The notes below the pieces were generated by a model. It was not told where the DNA came from. It ran no database searches and worked only from the letters and a program-made list of their open reading frames with translations. 64,000 nucleotides of DNA from positions 1 through 64,000 of the forward strand of contig JAJUIB010000015.1 in NCBI GenBank assembly GCA_029265615.1, read 5' to 3'. Shown piece by piece: positions 8,309 through 16,924 of the stretch; position 1 is the stretch's first letter; every line of letters starts with the position of its first letter. Origin of the DNA: Spirochaetota bacterium. GTDB lineage: Bacteria > Spirochaetota > Spirochaetia > Treponematales > Rectinemataceae. A program made the translations under genes and the position numbers.

Positions 8309-10485
8309 CGCTCGCCACCCCTTGCGGCGCGCTTTGCGCCGTCGCGCTGGGCGGCAAGTGCAAGGCGATTGACGTCGAGGATAAGGGCGACCGTTCCATC
8401 TCCTAGAATGGTCGCACCGGAAACGCCCTCGACATCCTTGAACATGCGGCCAAGCGGCTTGATGACCGTCTGATAGTCGCCGACCACCTGATCGACGACA
8501 AAGCCGACCCGGCATTCCTGCGAATTTGCGATGACGATCTGTTCGATCTCCGGCTCCTCGCCCGCCGTCTCGAAGGATTCGCGCAGCGAGACAAAGGGCA
8601 CAAGCTCGTCGCGGTACGAAAGGATGCGGCGTTCGCCGTAGGACGCAAGCTCGGAGCGCCGGATCTCGATACACCCATCCACCGAGGAGAGGGGGATCAC
8701 GTAGAACTCCTCGGCGATGCGGACAAGGAGCCCCTCGATGATCGCGAGTGTAAGGGGTATCTTGAGCGTGATCGTCGTCCCCCTCCCCGGTTCCGAGGAA
8801 AGACTAACCGAACCGCCAAGCGAATCGATCTCGCGCTTGACGACGTCCATGCCAACGCCGCGCCCCGACACCGCGCTCACCACCTTTGCGGTCGAAAAGC
8901 CGGGCGCGAAAATGAGGAGGAAGAGCTCATCGTCAGCGACTTCCTGGCCAGGGGCAAGGAGGCCGCGCTCGACCGCCTTTTGGTAGATCGCATCCCGATC
9001 GAGCCCTCTGCCATCGTCGGCCACCTGGATGAGCACATAGGCACCCGAATGCCGCGCGGAAAGCAGAATGCGCCCCTTGGGGGCCTTGCCCGCGGCCTCA
9101 CGGGCCGAGGGTTTCTCTATCCCGTGATCGAGCGAGTTGCGGATGATGTGCACAAGCGGGTCGCCTAGCTTTTCAATGACCGTCTTGTCGAGCTCGGTCT
9201 CCGCGCCCTCAGTGACAAGCTCAGCCTCTTTACCGAGCTCGAGCGAGAGATCGCGCACAACACGCCTAAACTTGTTGAAGGTGCTTCCGATCGGGAGCAT
9301 GCGGATAGACATGGTGTTGTCGCGTAGCTGCGATATGAGCCGTTCGAACTGCTCGGAAATCGACGCGAGGGGGCCATCCTGCAGATCGAACGAAGTACGC
9401 GAAAGCCGCGCCTGAAGCGTGACGAGCTCGCCCACGAGATCAACGAGAGCGTCAAGCTTTTCGCTTGCGACGCGAATGGAGCCGGCGGCGGGATCACTCC
9501 GCTCCTGAACCTTTTTAAGATGTTCCTGTTCGACGAGCGCGGAATCGATCTCTGCCTTCGAGGCGACGCGTTTTTCCACGAGCACCTCGCCGAGCCGCTT
9601 CTGGCTGCCGAGCGCCTCGCGGAGCGACTCGGGACTGACAACGCCCCGCTCGACGAGTATTTCGCCAAGCCGCTTGGCGCGGCCCTCTTCGTCGAGGAAG
9701 GCCTCAGCAAGTCGCTCGATGCGGAGTTCGGAGCGATCCTCGACGAAAATGAACACGTCGCGGATGTCGTTCTCCGTTTTCTGCGTCGTAAGCACGACAT
9801 CCCAGAAACAGTAACAGCGTTCCGGATCGATCGCCTCGAGAGGGGGTATGTCCTCGGTATGAGGATAGACGGCCGCCTCGCCCAGACCGACAAGCTCCTC
9901 GACAAGGCTGAGCACGCGGGTCCCGTCCAGGAATATTTCGGGCTTCGGCTTCCAGAACACTCGATAGGTGGAAAGTCCGGACTCGTGTGCGGCCGGACCT
10001 GGGCCGGATGGCCCCTCCTGCGCCTGAAGGGTCGATTCGGGGGCGGTAGCGCCCTCCCCTGTAACGGCCGCGTCTTGGACCTTCGGTGCTGGCTTGAGGC
10101 CCGCGCCCGTCGCCACGTAGTCGCGGTACCGCGCAAGAATGGTTTCGCCATCGGCAACCACCTCGCGGGGGGGCGGCTCTTCGAACTCAAGGAGCCTGCG
10201 GAGGTGGTCGCGGGCCTTGAGCGTGAGGCCGATAAAATCCTTGGTAATGGGGAGGGTTCCCGCTCTGCATTGATCGAGGACGGTCTCCACTTCGTGTGTA
10301 AATTTGGAGATGGTCTCGAAGCCGAACATCGCGGACGAGCCCTTCACCGTATGCATCGCGCGAAACGCCGCGTTGATGAGTTCACCGTTCCGCGGCTGGG
10401 ACTCAAGCTCGAGGAGGGTGTCTTCGAGCTGCGACAGGAGTTCGTAGGATTCTTCGCGGAAAGCCGCCTTGAATTTGTCGATCAC
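8305..10485 (-). CDS. cheA: Chemotaxis sensor histidine kinase CheA
   Basis: 726 residues from GTG 10485, chosen because GGGAG lies six to seven bases upstream and the Hpt domain begins there (an ORF start at 10611 reads into the STAS gene). Order: Hpt with phosphorylated His45 (AMHTVKGSS); linker; a domain (about 150-245) containing WDVVLTT and RDVFIFVEDRSELRIERL; a repeated two-helix segment (RLGEILVERGVV and RLGEVLVEKRVA) resembling the N-terminal MshEN/GspE motif; dimerisation helices; HATPase with HIIRNSLDHGIE, DDGRGLD and GRGVGMDVVK; C-terminal CheW-like domain. A canonical P2 (CheY/CheB docking) domain is not obvious. It is the core kinase of the operon. Confidence 0.95.
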   Translation of the reverse strand: MIDKFKAAFREESYELLSQLEDTLLELESQPRNGELINAAFRAMHTVKGSSAMFGFETISKFTHEVETVLDQCRAGTLPITKDFIGLTLKARDHLRRLLEFEEPPPREVVADGETILARYRDYVATGAGLKPAPKVQDAAVTGEGATAPESTLQAQEGPSGPGPAAHESGLSTYRVFWKPKPEIFLDGTRVLSLVEELVGLGEAAVYPHTEDIPPLEAIDPERCYCFWDVVLTTQKTENDIRDVFIFVEDRSELRIERLAEAFLDEEGRAKRLGEILVERGVVSPESLREALGSQKRLGEVLVEKRVASKAEIDSALVEQEHLKKVQERSDPAAGSIRVASEKLDALVDLVGELVTLQARLSRTSFDLQDGPLASISEQFERLISQLRDNTMSIRMLPIGSTFNKFRRVVRDLSLELGKEAELVTEGAETELDKTVIEKLGDPLVHIIRNSLDHGIEKPSAREAAGKAPKGRILLSARHSGAYVLIQVADDGRGLDRDAIYQKAVERGLLAPGQEVADDELFLLIFAPGFSTAKVVSAVSGRGVGMDVVKREIDSLGGSVSLSSEPGRGTTITLKIPLTLAIIEGLLVRIAEEFYVIPLSSVDGCIEIRRSELASYGERRILSYRDELVPFVSLRESFETAGEEPEIEQIVIANSQECRVGFVVDQVVGDYQTVIKPLGRMFKDVEGVSGATILGDGTVALILDVNRLALAAQRDGAKRAARGGER

Positions 10486-10501
10486 CGTGGCGCTCCCTTT
10501 T

Positions 10502-10831
10502 TTAGAATTCAACAAGGCCGGCTTCGATATCCTCCGTCCTTTCGGGATGGCCGCGGAGGAAGCCTGCGGCGCACAGCCGCTTGCAAAGGCGTGACGGGAT
10601 AGAGCCGACAAAGTGGAACTCGCGGCCTAAAGCCTTCGCGGAGCGCCGCGCCGCGTAGAGGACCTGGAGACAGGCGAGATCGATATCCTCGACAAGCGAA
10701 AGGCTCACCAAAACAGGCCCCGAGCCCGCAAGCGCCTCTTCAAGCTCCTTTTTCAGGGCGGCGGCGCGATCGGTATAGAGAACACCGCTTAGGTTCACAA
10801 TCCCCTGGGTCTCGGCTTTCGACGTCGGCAT
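10502..10831 (-). CDS. STAS-domain protein
   Basis: 109 residues; ATG 10831 follows GGGAG by six bases. The whole protein is one STAS (anti-sigma-factor-antagonist-like) domain: IVNLSGVLYTDRAAALKKEL, then VLVSLSLVEDIDLACLQVL and LGREFHFVG. In SpoIIAA-type proteins a Ser follows the Asp of the D-(S/T) pair; here the region reads VEDIDLACLQ, with no clear phosphorylatable Ser in that place. It is the first gene of the chemotaxis operon, 16 bases before cheA, so a regulatory or scaffold role in the array is likely but inferred. Confidence 0.82.
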   Translation of the reverse strand: MPTSKAETQGIVNLSGVLYTDRAAALKKELEEALAGSGPVLVSLSLVEDIDLACLQVLYAARRSAKALGREFHFVGSIPSRLCKRLCAAGFLRGHPERTEDIEAGLVEF

Positions 10832-10849
10832 CGGATACTCCCGACACCT

Positions 10850-10877
10850 ACTATAGGCGGAATCGGGCAAAATTCAA
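10850..10877 (-). promoter_or_regulatory. Sigma70-type promoter of the chemotaxis operon
   Basis: On the minus strand TTGAAT (10877-10872), a 16-base spacer and TATAGT (10855-10850). The predicted start near 10843 gives a leader of about 12 bases that carries the GGGAG ribosome site of the STAS gene. No flagellar sigma28-type box was seen. The rest of 10878-10931 holds only a weak imperfect hairpin after the HtrA-like gene. Confidence 0.65.
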
Positions 10878-10931
10878 GTAGCGAAGGGCGGCAAACCATG
10901 CCAGGCGCGAAGCCGGGCTCAGGCCAAAACG

Positions 10932-12887
10932 TTAGATGAAATCAGGAACGTCGAGCGGGGCCGGGATTTGGATTATGCTCTCGAGAAATCCGGCTTTGCG
11001 TTTCTTTACGTGAATCTGGATGACCGCCGCGCGCCGTTCCTTGTCGATGACGAAGCGGCGGAGCGCAAAGGGGTCGTTCTCCGAAAGGCCGCTTTCATCG
11101 GCGATCGATCCGGGGTATATTCGCGTGACGGTATAGGTCTCGGGTTCAAGGAGGCTGCCCGGCACCGCGCGCACGCTCATGCCGAAAAGTGCGGGGAAAA
11201 GACGTTCGCGCCGATCAGCTGTAGCTGCCGTCTCGAGCGGGGCGAAGGGTCGGCGGGTAAGCGCGCGAAGCGCCTCGCCGCCCCCCGCAAGGCCGACGAG
11301 GCACAGCTCGCCTGGCTCACGCGCAAGGAGCGCAGCCTGAACCTGCGCTATCGAATAGACGTGGGCGCCGTCAATCGAGACGAGCCGAGAACCCGCCTCG
11401 ATGCCCCTGCCCGTGCCAGGGTGACGGTAACTCACCTCAAGCGCATTCGCGCGCCCACCGCCCGCCTCGCGTGTCTCGCGCGCCTCAAGAGGATCGAGCG
11501 GGAGCTCGGCGATGGCAAGCCCGAGCCAGGCCCGCTCAACCTCACCCCCACGGAAAAGCGCGGGAAGCACACGGGCCACCCAGGAAGTGGGTATGGCGAA
11601 ATTGAGTCCTTGGAACTGCGGAAGACCTGCAAAGACCACCCCGACCACGCGGCCCTGATCGTCAACGAGCGGACCACCCGAATTGCCCGGGTTAAGAGCC
11701 GCGTCAACCTGGAGCGCTTCGCCCGACTGAAGTAGCCTGCGGCCAGTTGCGGAAACGATGCCCGCCGTGATCGTGTTTTCAAGTCCGACCGGAGAGCCGA
11801 TCGCGTAGATGCGGTCGCCCGGCGCGGGTTCGATGCCAGCGCCGAGCGGAAAGACGTAGTCGGGCTTCGCCTCGACCTTGAGGAGCGCAAGGTCGAGCAG
11901 GCGGTCCCAGCCTACGACCTTTGCGGGAATCCTGAGCTCGGGTGCATCCGCAAGACGCACGGTGAGGCGTGAAAACCCCTCATAGGTGGGGTCGACTTCG
12001 CTCTCGATGACGTGATAATTCGTAAGCACATAGCCTTTTGCGTCGATGTAGAACCCGGTGCCAAGAACGCGATCGGGCAAGCCAACGCCCTGTTCGATCT
12101 TTATGCCGCGGTCGACCCGTATGGTGACGACGCCCTTCCGCATCTCGGCCATCGTGTCACGGGAAGCGAGAAGAGCTTCAGCCGCAGGACCGAAGGCTCG
12201 GGCGCCTTGCGGGAGGTAGTTTGCAAGTGCGGCGAGGAAGGGGCGGTCGCGAGCCGCAAGAGCGGCGGTAGCCCATGGCATAAGCTCGCCGAGGGAAGGC
12301 GCATCCCCGCCGTCCCGCCGCGCTTCAAGACTGGCCTCGTACAGCCGAAAGGCGGGCGCAAAAAGCCCCATGGCAAGAAATGCCTCGGCCTCGCGGGCGA
12401 GAAGCTCGGCCTCTCCCGCCGTACTGAGCTCGGAGCCGAACTCGCCCTGTGCGCGCAAAGCGGCGGGCACAAGCGGCCCAAGCTCCCTCGAACGCGACAT
12501 CGCCGCGAGACTCCGAAGGGCGGCGCGGGCGGCGCGATAATCCGCGGCTGCGAGTGCCTCTGCGTGGCGGCGATCAAAGGCCTGCGCAGCTTCCGCGGCG
12601 ATCTCGCGAAGCCCCAGGAGGAAGGCATCGTCCGCATCACCACGGCGCCCGGAAATAAGGTAGGCGACGGCCTCGGCGGCGAGTTCGGGCTTCGTGGAGA
12701 CGAGGGCGCGGATTTCGGCAAGTTTTGCCTGGTCGTAGTCCTGCGCCGGCGCGGTAGCGGGCGTGCGCGGAAGCGCCGCACAAGCAGAAATGCCCACGAC
12801 GGCGAGTAGCACGAGGCACCGCCTGAGCACGGATAACGCAGCAGCGGTAGGGCACCACGATGCGCATGATGGGCGGAAGGGCCTCAC
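10932..12887 (-). CDS. HtrA/Deg-like serine protease, probable lipoprotein, with C-terminal PDZ region
   Basis: 651 residues; GTG 12887 overlaps the stop of the upstream gene (GTGA) and has GGAG eight bases before it. Signal sequence with lipobox ending VGISAC (Cys36), so probably anchored to a membrane facing the periplasm. Residues 50-240 are an Ala-rich helical region of unknown role. The trypsin-like domain shows the triad His292 (TNYHVIESE), Asp332 (LLDLALLKVEA) and Ser403 (NPGNSGGPL). A PDZ-like region follows (about 440-530), with a possible second one to the C-terminus. It is likely an envelope protease for damaged or misfolded proteins, matching its place behind ftsH. The long helical insert before the protease domain is atypical. 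Confidence 0.88.
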   Translation of the reverse strand: MRPFRPSCASWCPTAAALSVLRRCLVLLAVVGISACAALPRTPATAPAQDYDQAKLAEIRALVSTKPELAAEAVAYLISGRRGDADDAFLLGLREIAAEAAQAFDRRHAEALAAADYRAARAALRSLAAMSRSRELGPLVPAALRAQGEFGSELSTAGEAELLAREAEAFLAMGLFAPAFRLYEASLEARRDGGDAPSLGELMPWATAALAARDRPFLAALANYLPQGARAFGPAAEALLASRDTMAEMRKGVVTIRVDRGIKIEQGVGLPDRVLGTGFYIDAKGYVLTNYHVIESEVDPTYEGFSRLTVRLADAPELRIPAKVVGWDRLLDLALLKVEAKPDYVFPLGAGIEPAPGDRIYAIGSPVGLENTITAGIVSATGRRLLQSGEALQVDAALNPGNSGGPLVDDQGRVVGVVFAGLPQFQGLNFAIPTSWVARVLPALFRGGEVERAWLGLAIAELPLDPLEARETREAGGGRANALEVSYRHPGTGRGIEAGSRLVSIDGAHVYSIAQVQAALLAREPGELCLVGLAGGGEALRALTRRPFAPLETAATADRRERLFPALFGMSVRAVPGSLLEPETYTVTRIYPGSIADESGLSENDPFALRRFVIDKERRAAVIQIHVKKRKAGFLESIIQIPAPLDVPDFI

Positions 12888-15028
12888 GGAAGAAGCTCCG
12901 CGAAAGCCTCGTCGCCGAAGTATACAAGCATATAGCGTCGATTCATATGGCGATAAACGCCGCTCCGGGGCGGAAGGTTACCGCCGAGATCGAAGGGCTT
13001 TTCGCCGATCCAAAAAAGACGCGGATGGGAATCCGCATGAAGCGGAAGGTCGCGTCCTGCGCGGCTTGTGGCGCGGATCTTGCCGTCGGGGCCGACCTTG
13101 AGCGTCTGGTCGAAGCGGCCATCGAGACGGGTCGAAAACTCGCGCACCTGCAGATTCCCTTCCTCGCGATACGAAGCGACATCGGGCACGCCGTCGGCGT
13201 TGAGATCCCACTCCTTGCGGAATGGCGGACGGAAGGACTCGCGGTATTCAAAAATGCCGTCGCCGTCTGCGTCGCGCCGCGCCCAAAGGAGAGCATCGAG
13301 CGTTGCCGCCTCAGGTCCTGCGGCCGGATCAAGGCCGCGCTCGGTCTCATAGCGGCCGTCGCCATCCTCGTCGATGCGCTCGAGAACGGCTACTCCCCGT
13401 TCAAAGGCTATCACCGAATAAAGGCGTCCATCCTTTCGCCGCTCGCCCGCGACGGCAAGGCCGCCCTCAAGCCGAAACTCCTCCTCGATGTCCTCACGTT
13501 GCCGCGTAAATACGTAAGCATGAGAAAGAGCCAGAGCTTCGGTAGGAGCGGAAATGGGCGCCGGAACGGCAAGATAGAGGGCATCGACGCTCCTGCTCGG
13601 AAAAGGCTCAAAATGCACAAGCGCACAGGGTAAGGCGCCGGGGGCGAAGCGGAATTCCGTGCGCGATGAAGTGACCGCGACATTCCCGGTGGCGCCGAGA
13701 ACGAGAGCCTCGGGTGCAGTATCGCCGCGCATGAAGGCAAGGCGCTCAAGATAGGGATACAGGCCATAGCGCAGTTCAAGAATCTGTCCCTCGCGCGAAA
13801 GGCGCCCACCTGCAGGAAGTCCGTCCTCACAGCTCAGCTCGAGTTCAAAACGGCCATCTTGGTCATCATCGAGCCTGAAGGCGGTAAGCCGCCCCCGTTC
13901 ATAGACCGCTACGCGCTCAGGATAGCCGTCTGCATCACGATCGCCGACAAGCGTCCCCGAAAACAAGCGGAGGCAGGCGGCAAAGGCATCAAAATCCTCG
14001 GCGGAGCCCAGAAGCGTGGGAAGTTGCCGCATGAGCCTTTCGTCGATCCGCGCCGCAGCGCCGAAAAACTCATTTATCGCCGCGGCGGCAGGGATGAGCC
14101 CGTATTCGAGCGCGGCGAGCGTGGCAAGGGGCGAACGGAAGCCCGTCGCACGGTAGGCGAGGAGTGCATCGCGGCGGTCGGACTCGCCGAGCATGGCGGG
14201 AAGGGCAAGGATGCGAAGCTCGGGATCGGCCGCAAGGAGACCGCCTCCTCCCTTCCTGTCGACGAAGCGGTCCATGAAGACAGCCGCAAGTCGGCGTTCA
14301 GCGGTGGAAAACGGCGAGGGGCCTAATGTCTCAAAAAAAAGCCGCGCGAAGCGCGCATCGTCGGGGAAAAGGCGAGCGCTCCGCTCAAGGACCGAAAGCA
14401 TCTCGTCGCGGCGGCCGAGCGTCCGCAATGCGCACGCTCGCTCATAGAGTGCCCCCGCGGCACGGCTCTCGCGCAACGAAAGCGCCGCGGGCGCGGGCGC
14501 GTCGAGAAACGCAAGCGAGGCAAGGGCCCGCTCGGGTTGCCGTAAACGGTTGAAGAGGCGGGCGCGCAGGAGCTCCGCATCGGCGCGCTCGTAGCTGAAA
14601 AACCGCCCGGAGGCGAGCGCCGCGTCAAGCTCCGCCAGCGCGGCGCGGACGTCATCGCGGAGCGCAAGATCGACAAGCGCCGCAAGATAGCGCGCGTCCG
14701 CATTTTGGCCGTCAAGGGAAAGCGCCTCGGCAAGGAGCTCCTCGGCGCCCGCCCAAGCTCCGGCGCGGACACGGCTATGCGCCGCCTCCACGAGAGCGGC
14801 TGCGGGTGCCTCTTCGCCCCCAGAATCACCGCCCGGCTCGCCCCGGGCGGCGCGCCAAGCCGTCTCGGCGAGCGCGCGAAGGTCCGTAGCGAAGGGCGAA
14901 GGGGGAGGGACAGTCGCGTTTGGCGCGGGGAAGGCTTTCGCCCCGCTCAGGCACCCAAGGGCCGCCACCCACAAAACGGCGACACAGGGCGAGGCAGGCC
15001 CACGACGACGAGCGGCCGCCCGGCGCAC
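12884..15028 (-). CDS. Secreted TPR-like protein with Asp-rich calcium-loop-like repeats
   Basis: 714 residues; GTG 15028 lies one base after the ftsH stop with GGAGG six bases upstream, so the much longer frame to 15793 is rejected. N-terminal signal segment (VAVLWVAALGCLSGAKA) that could be cut after AKA or lipidated at the Cys. Residues 90-330 are TPR-like helices (ARYLAALVDLAL, LLRARLFNRLRQPERALASL). Residues 430-660 contain at least five D-x-D-x-D-G loops: DRDADGYPE, DDDQDGRFE, DEDGDGRYE, RDADGDGIFE, DLNADGVPD, each followed by a strand, as in EF-hand-like or dockerin/thrombospondin-type calcium loops. Function unknown; calcium binding in the periplasm is inferred. It lies between ftsH and the HtrA-like gene. 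Confidence 0.8.
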   Translation of the reverse strand: MRRAAARRRGPASPCVAVLWVAALGCLSGAKAFPAPNATVPPPSPFATDLRALAETAWRAARGEPGGDSGGEEAPAAALVEAAHSRVRAGAWAGAEELLAEALSLDGQNADARYLAALVDLALRDDVRAALAELDAALASGRFFSYERADAELLRARLFNRLRQPERALASLAFLDAPAPAALSLRESRAAGALYERACALRTLGRRDEMLSVLERSARLFPDDARFARLFFETLGPSPFSTAERRLAAVFMDRFVDRKGGGGLLAADPELRILALPAMLGESDRRDALLAYRATGFRSPLATLAALEYGLIPAAAAINEFFGAAARIDERLMRQLPTLLGSAEDFDAFAACLRLFSGTLVGDRDADGYPERVAVYERGRLTAFRLDDDQDGRFELELSCEDGLPAGGRLSREGQILELRYGLYPYLERLAFMRGDTAPEALVLGATGNVAVTSSRTEFRFAPGALPCALVHFEPFPSRSVDALYLAVPAPISAPTEALALSHAYVFTRQREDIEEEFRLEGGLAVAGERRKDGRLYSVIAFERGVAVLERIDEDGDGRYETERGLDPAAGPEAATLDALLWARRDADGDGIFEYRESFRPPFRKEWDLNADGVPDVASYREEGNLQVREFSTRLDGRFDQTLKVGPDGKIRATSRAGRDLPLHADSHPRLFWIGEKPFDLGGNLPPRSGVYRHMNRRYMLVYFGDEAFAELLP

Positions 15029-15029
15029 C

Positions 15030-16922
15030 CTAGGCCTCCGCCGCCTTTCGCGGAGGAAAGCCAAACAGCGCGCGGATATCCTCGTCGAGGAGCGTCTCCC
15101 TCGCAATGAGCTCCTCGGCAAGGCGCTCAAGTTGGTCCCGATGTTCGGAAAGAATGGCGACCGCGCGTCCCGAGGCCTTTTCGAGGAACTCGCGTATCGA
15201 GCGATCGATACGCATCGCCGTATCCTCGGAGTAGTCCTTGTGGCGGGCGATCTCCTTGCCGATGAAGATCGGCTCATCCTCCTGACCGTAGGCGACGGGC
15301 CCCATCGCCTCGGACATACCCCACTCGCAGACCATTTTGCGCGCAAAATCGGTCGCCTGGCGTATATCCTGGGCGGTGCCCGTAGTCGTTTCGCCGTAGA
15401 CGATCTTTTCCGCAGCGTATCCGCCAAAGGCAAAGACCATGTAATCCTCGAGCCAGCTTTTTGTATGGGAGTAGGCGTCCTTTTCCGGCAAGGCGAGCGC
15501 AAGGCCGAGCGCCCTTCCGCGCGGTATGACGGTGACTTTGTGTAGCGGATCCGCATGCGCAAGGTAGTAGAGGGTGAGCGCGTGGCCCGCCTCATGCACA
15601 GCCGTTGCCCGTTTCTCGGCATCGGTGATGACAAGGCTCTTCCGGGCAGCGCCCATGAGGATCTTGTCCCGCGCCTCCTCGAAATCCTCCATAAGAACGG
15701 TCGTCCGATCCTTGCGGATGGCGAAGAGGGCGGCCTCGTTGACGAGGTTGGCAAGATCGGCGCCGCTTGTGCCGGGAGTGGCGCGCGCGACAAGACGGGC
15801 GTCGACCGAAGGATCGACGGGGATCTTCTTCATGTGGATGCTGAGGATCGCCTCCCGCTCGACGACGTCGGGCATCGCAACGACAACCTGGCGGTCAAAA
15901 CGGCCGGGCCTGAGTAGCGCGGGATCGAGCACATCGGGACGGTTCGTCGCAGCGAGGATGATGACGCCGTCCTTTGTGTCGAACCCGTCCATCTCGACGA
16001 GCATCTGGTTGAGCGTCTGCTCACGTTCATCGTGGCCGCCGCCGTAACCCGCTCCGCGGGTGCGGCCAACCGCGTCGAGCTCGTCGATGAAGATGATGCA
16101 GGGGGCGCTTCGCCTGCCTTGGTCGAACAGGTCTCGAACACGGCTTGCGCCGACGCCAACGAACATCTCGACGAAGTCGGAGCCGGACATGTGGAAGAAG
16201 GGCACATTCGCCTCGCCCGCGACCGCCTTTGCAAGAAGGGTCTTGCCGGTGCCCGGCATGCCCACGAGGAGCACGCCCTTGGGGATGCGGGCACCCATTT
16301 TCACAAACTTCTGCGGGTTGCGGAGGTAGTCGACCACCTCCTGCAGTTCGTATTTGGCTTCCTTCTGCCCCGCCACATCGGCGAAGGTGATCTTCTTCGC
16401 AGGCTCGACATAGCGCTTGGCGCGGCTTTTGCCGAAGCTGAAGGCCTTGTTGTTGCCCTGAACCTGGCGGAACATCATCCACAGGATGAAAAATCCGAAC
16501 AGCCACGGCACGAACTCAATGAGCACCTGCCAGCCCGAAACGCCCTTCACGCCGCCAGAAACCTTGACACCCTTTTCGCGAAGGCTCCCAAGGAGTTCAG
16601 GATCGACGTAGGGGATGTTCGTCTTGAAGAGAGCAGTGTTGCCGCTCCTCCCTTTGAGCGTCCCCTGTATCTCGAACTGGTCGACGATTTTTACGGCATC
16701 GACTTCACCCTGTTCAAGGTAGGATAGGAAGGCAGAATAGGGAATTTCGGGAGCGGAAGAGCGGTCGTTGGTCAAAAAGAGCGCCGAGAAAAGGACGCCG
16801 AGGGAAAGGAAGACCGCAAGCGCGGCCCGGCTCCCCCGGTTCGGCCCTTCGGAACGGCCGTTTTCGGGTCGATTCCCTTCAGGGCGACGGGGCGGCTGGG
16901 GGTTCTGATCGTCAAACTCCAT
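15030..16922 (-). CDS. ftsH: ATP-dependent zinc metalloprotease FtsH
   Basis: 630 residues. Membrane-bound AAA+ protease degrading misfolded membrane proteins and regulators. Basic/Pro-rich N-terminus, first membrane helix 32-51, periplasmic part, second helix about 130-152, Walker A GMPGTGKT (221-228), Walker B IIFIDELD (276-283), SRH with [19 protein letters not shown] and zinc motif HEAGH (443-447). All catalytic parts are present and the length is normal. The ATG at 16922 is two bases after the tilS stop; AAAGGAG lies 13 bases upstream, inside tilS. The same tilS-ftsH order is known from many bacteria. Confidence 0.97.
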   Translation of the reverse strand: MEFDDQNPQPPRRPEGNRPENGRSEGPNRGSRAALAVFLSLGVLFSALFLTNDRSSAPEIPYSAFLSYLEQGEVDAVKIVDQFEIQGTLKGRSGNTALFKTNIPYVDPELLGSLREKGVKVSGGVKGVSGWQVLIEFVPWLFGFFILWMMFRQVQGNNKAFSFGKSRAKRYVEPAKKITFADVAGQKEAKYELQEVVDYLRNPQKFVKMGARIPKGVLLVGMPGTGKTLLAKAVAGEANVPFFHMSGSDFVEMFVGVGASRVRDLFDQGRRSAPCIIFIDELDAVGRTRGAGYGGGHDEREQTLNQMLVEMDGFDTKDGVIILAATNRPDVLDPALLRPGRFDRQVVVAMPDVVEREAILSIHMKKIPVDPSVDARLVARATPGTSGADLANLVNEAALFAIRKDRTTVLMEDFEEARDKILMGAARKSLVITDAEKRATAVHEAGHALTLYYLAHADPLHKVTVIPRGRALGLALALPEKDAYSHTKSWLEDYMVFAFGGYAAEKIVYGETTTGTAQDIRQATDFARKMVCEWGMSEAMGPVAYGQEDEPIFIGKEIARHKDYSEDTAMRIDRSIREFLEKASGRAVAILSEHRDQLERLAEELIARETLLDEDIRALFGFPPRKAAEA

Positions 16923-16924
16923 CG

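Noticed and set aside
9520-10602. Open frame of 360 codons antisense to cheA
   Set aside because: Same cause; composition follows the codon bias of cheA read backwards.
10878-10931. Hairpin after the HtrA-like gene as terminator
   Set aside because: Stem has a mismatch, no U-tract, and similar GC-rich dyads occur by chance here.
15029-15793. N-terminal extension of the TPR protein frame into ftsH
   Set aside because: Arg/Ser/Pro-rich shadow of ftsH; a good ribosome site and GTG at 15028 mark the real start.
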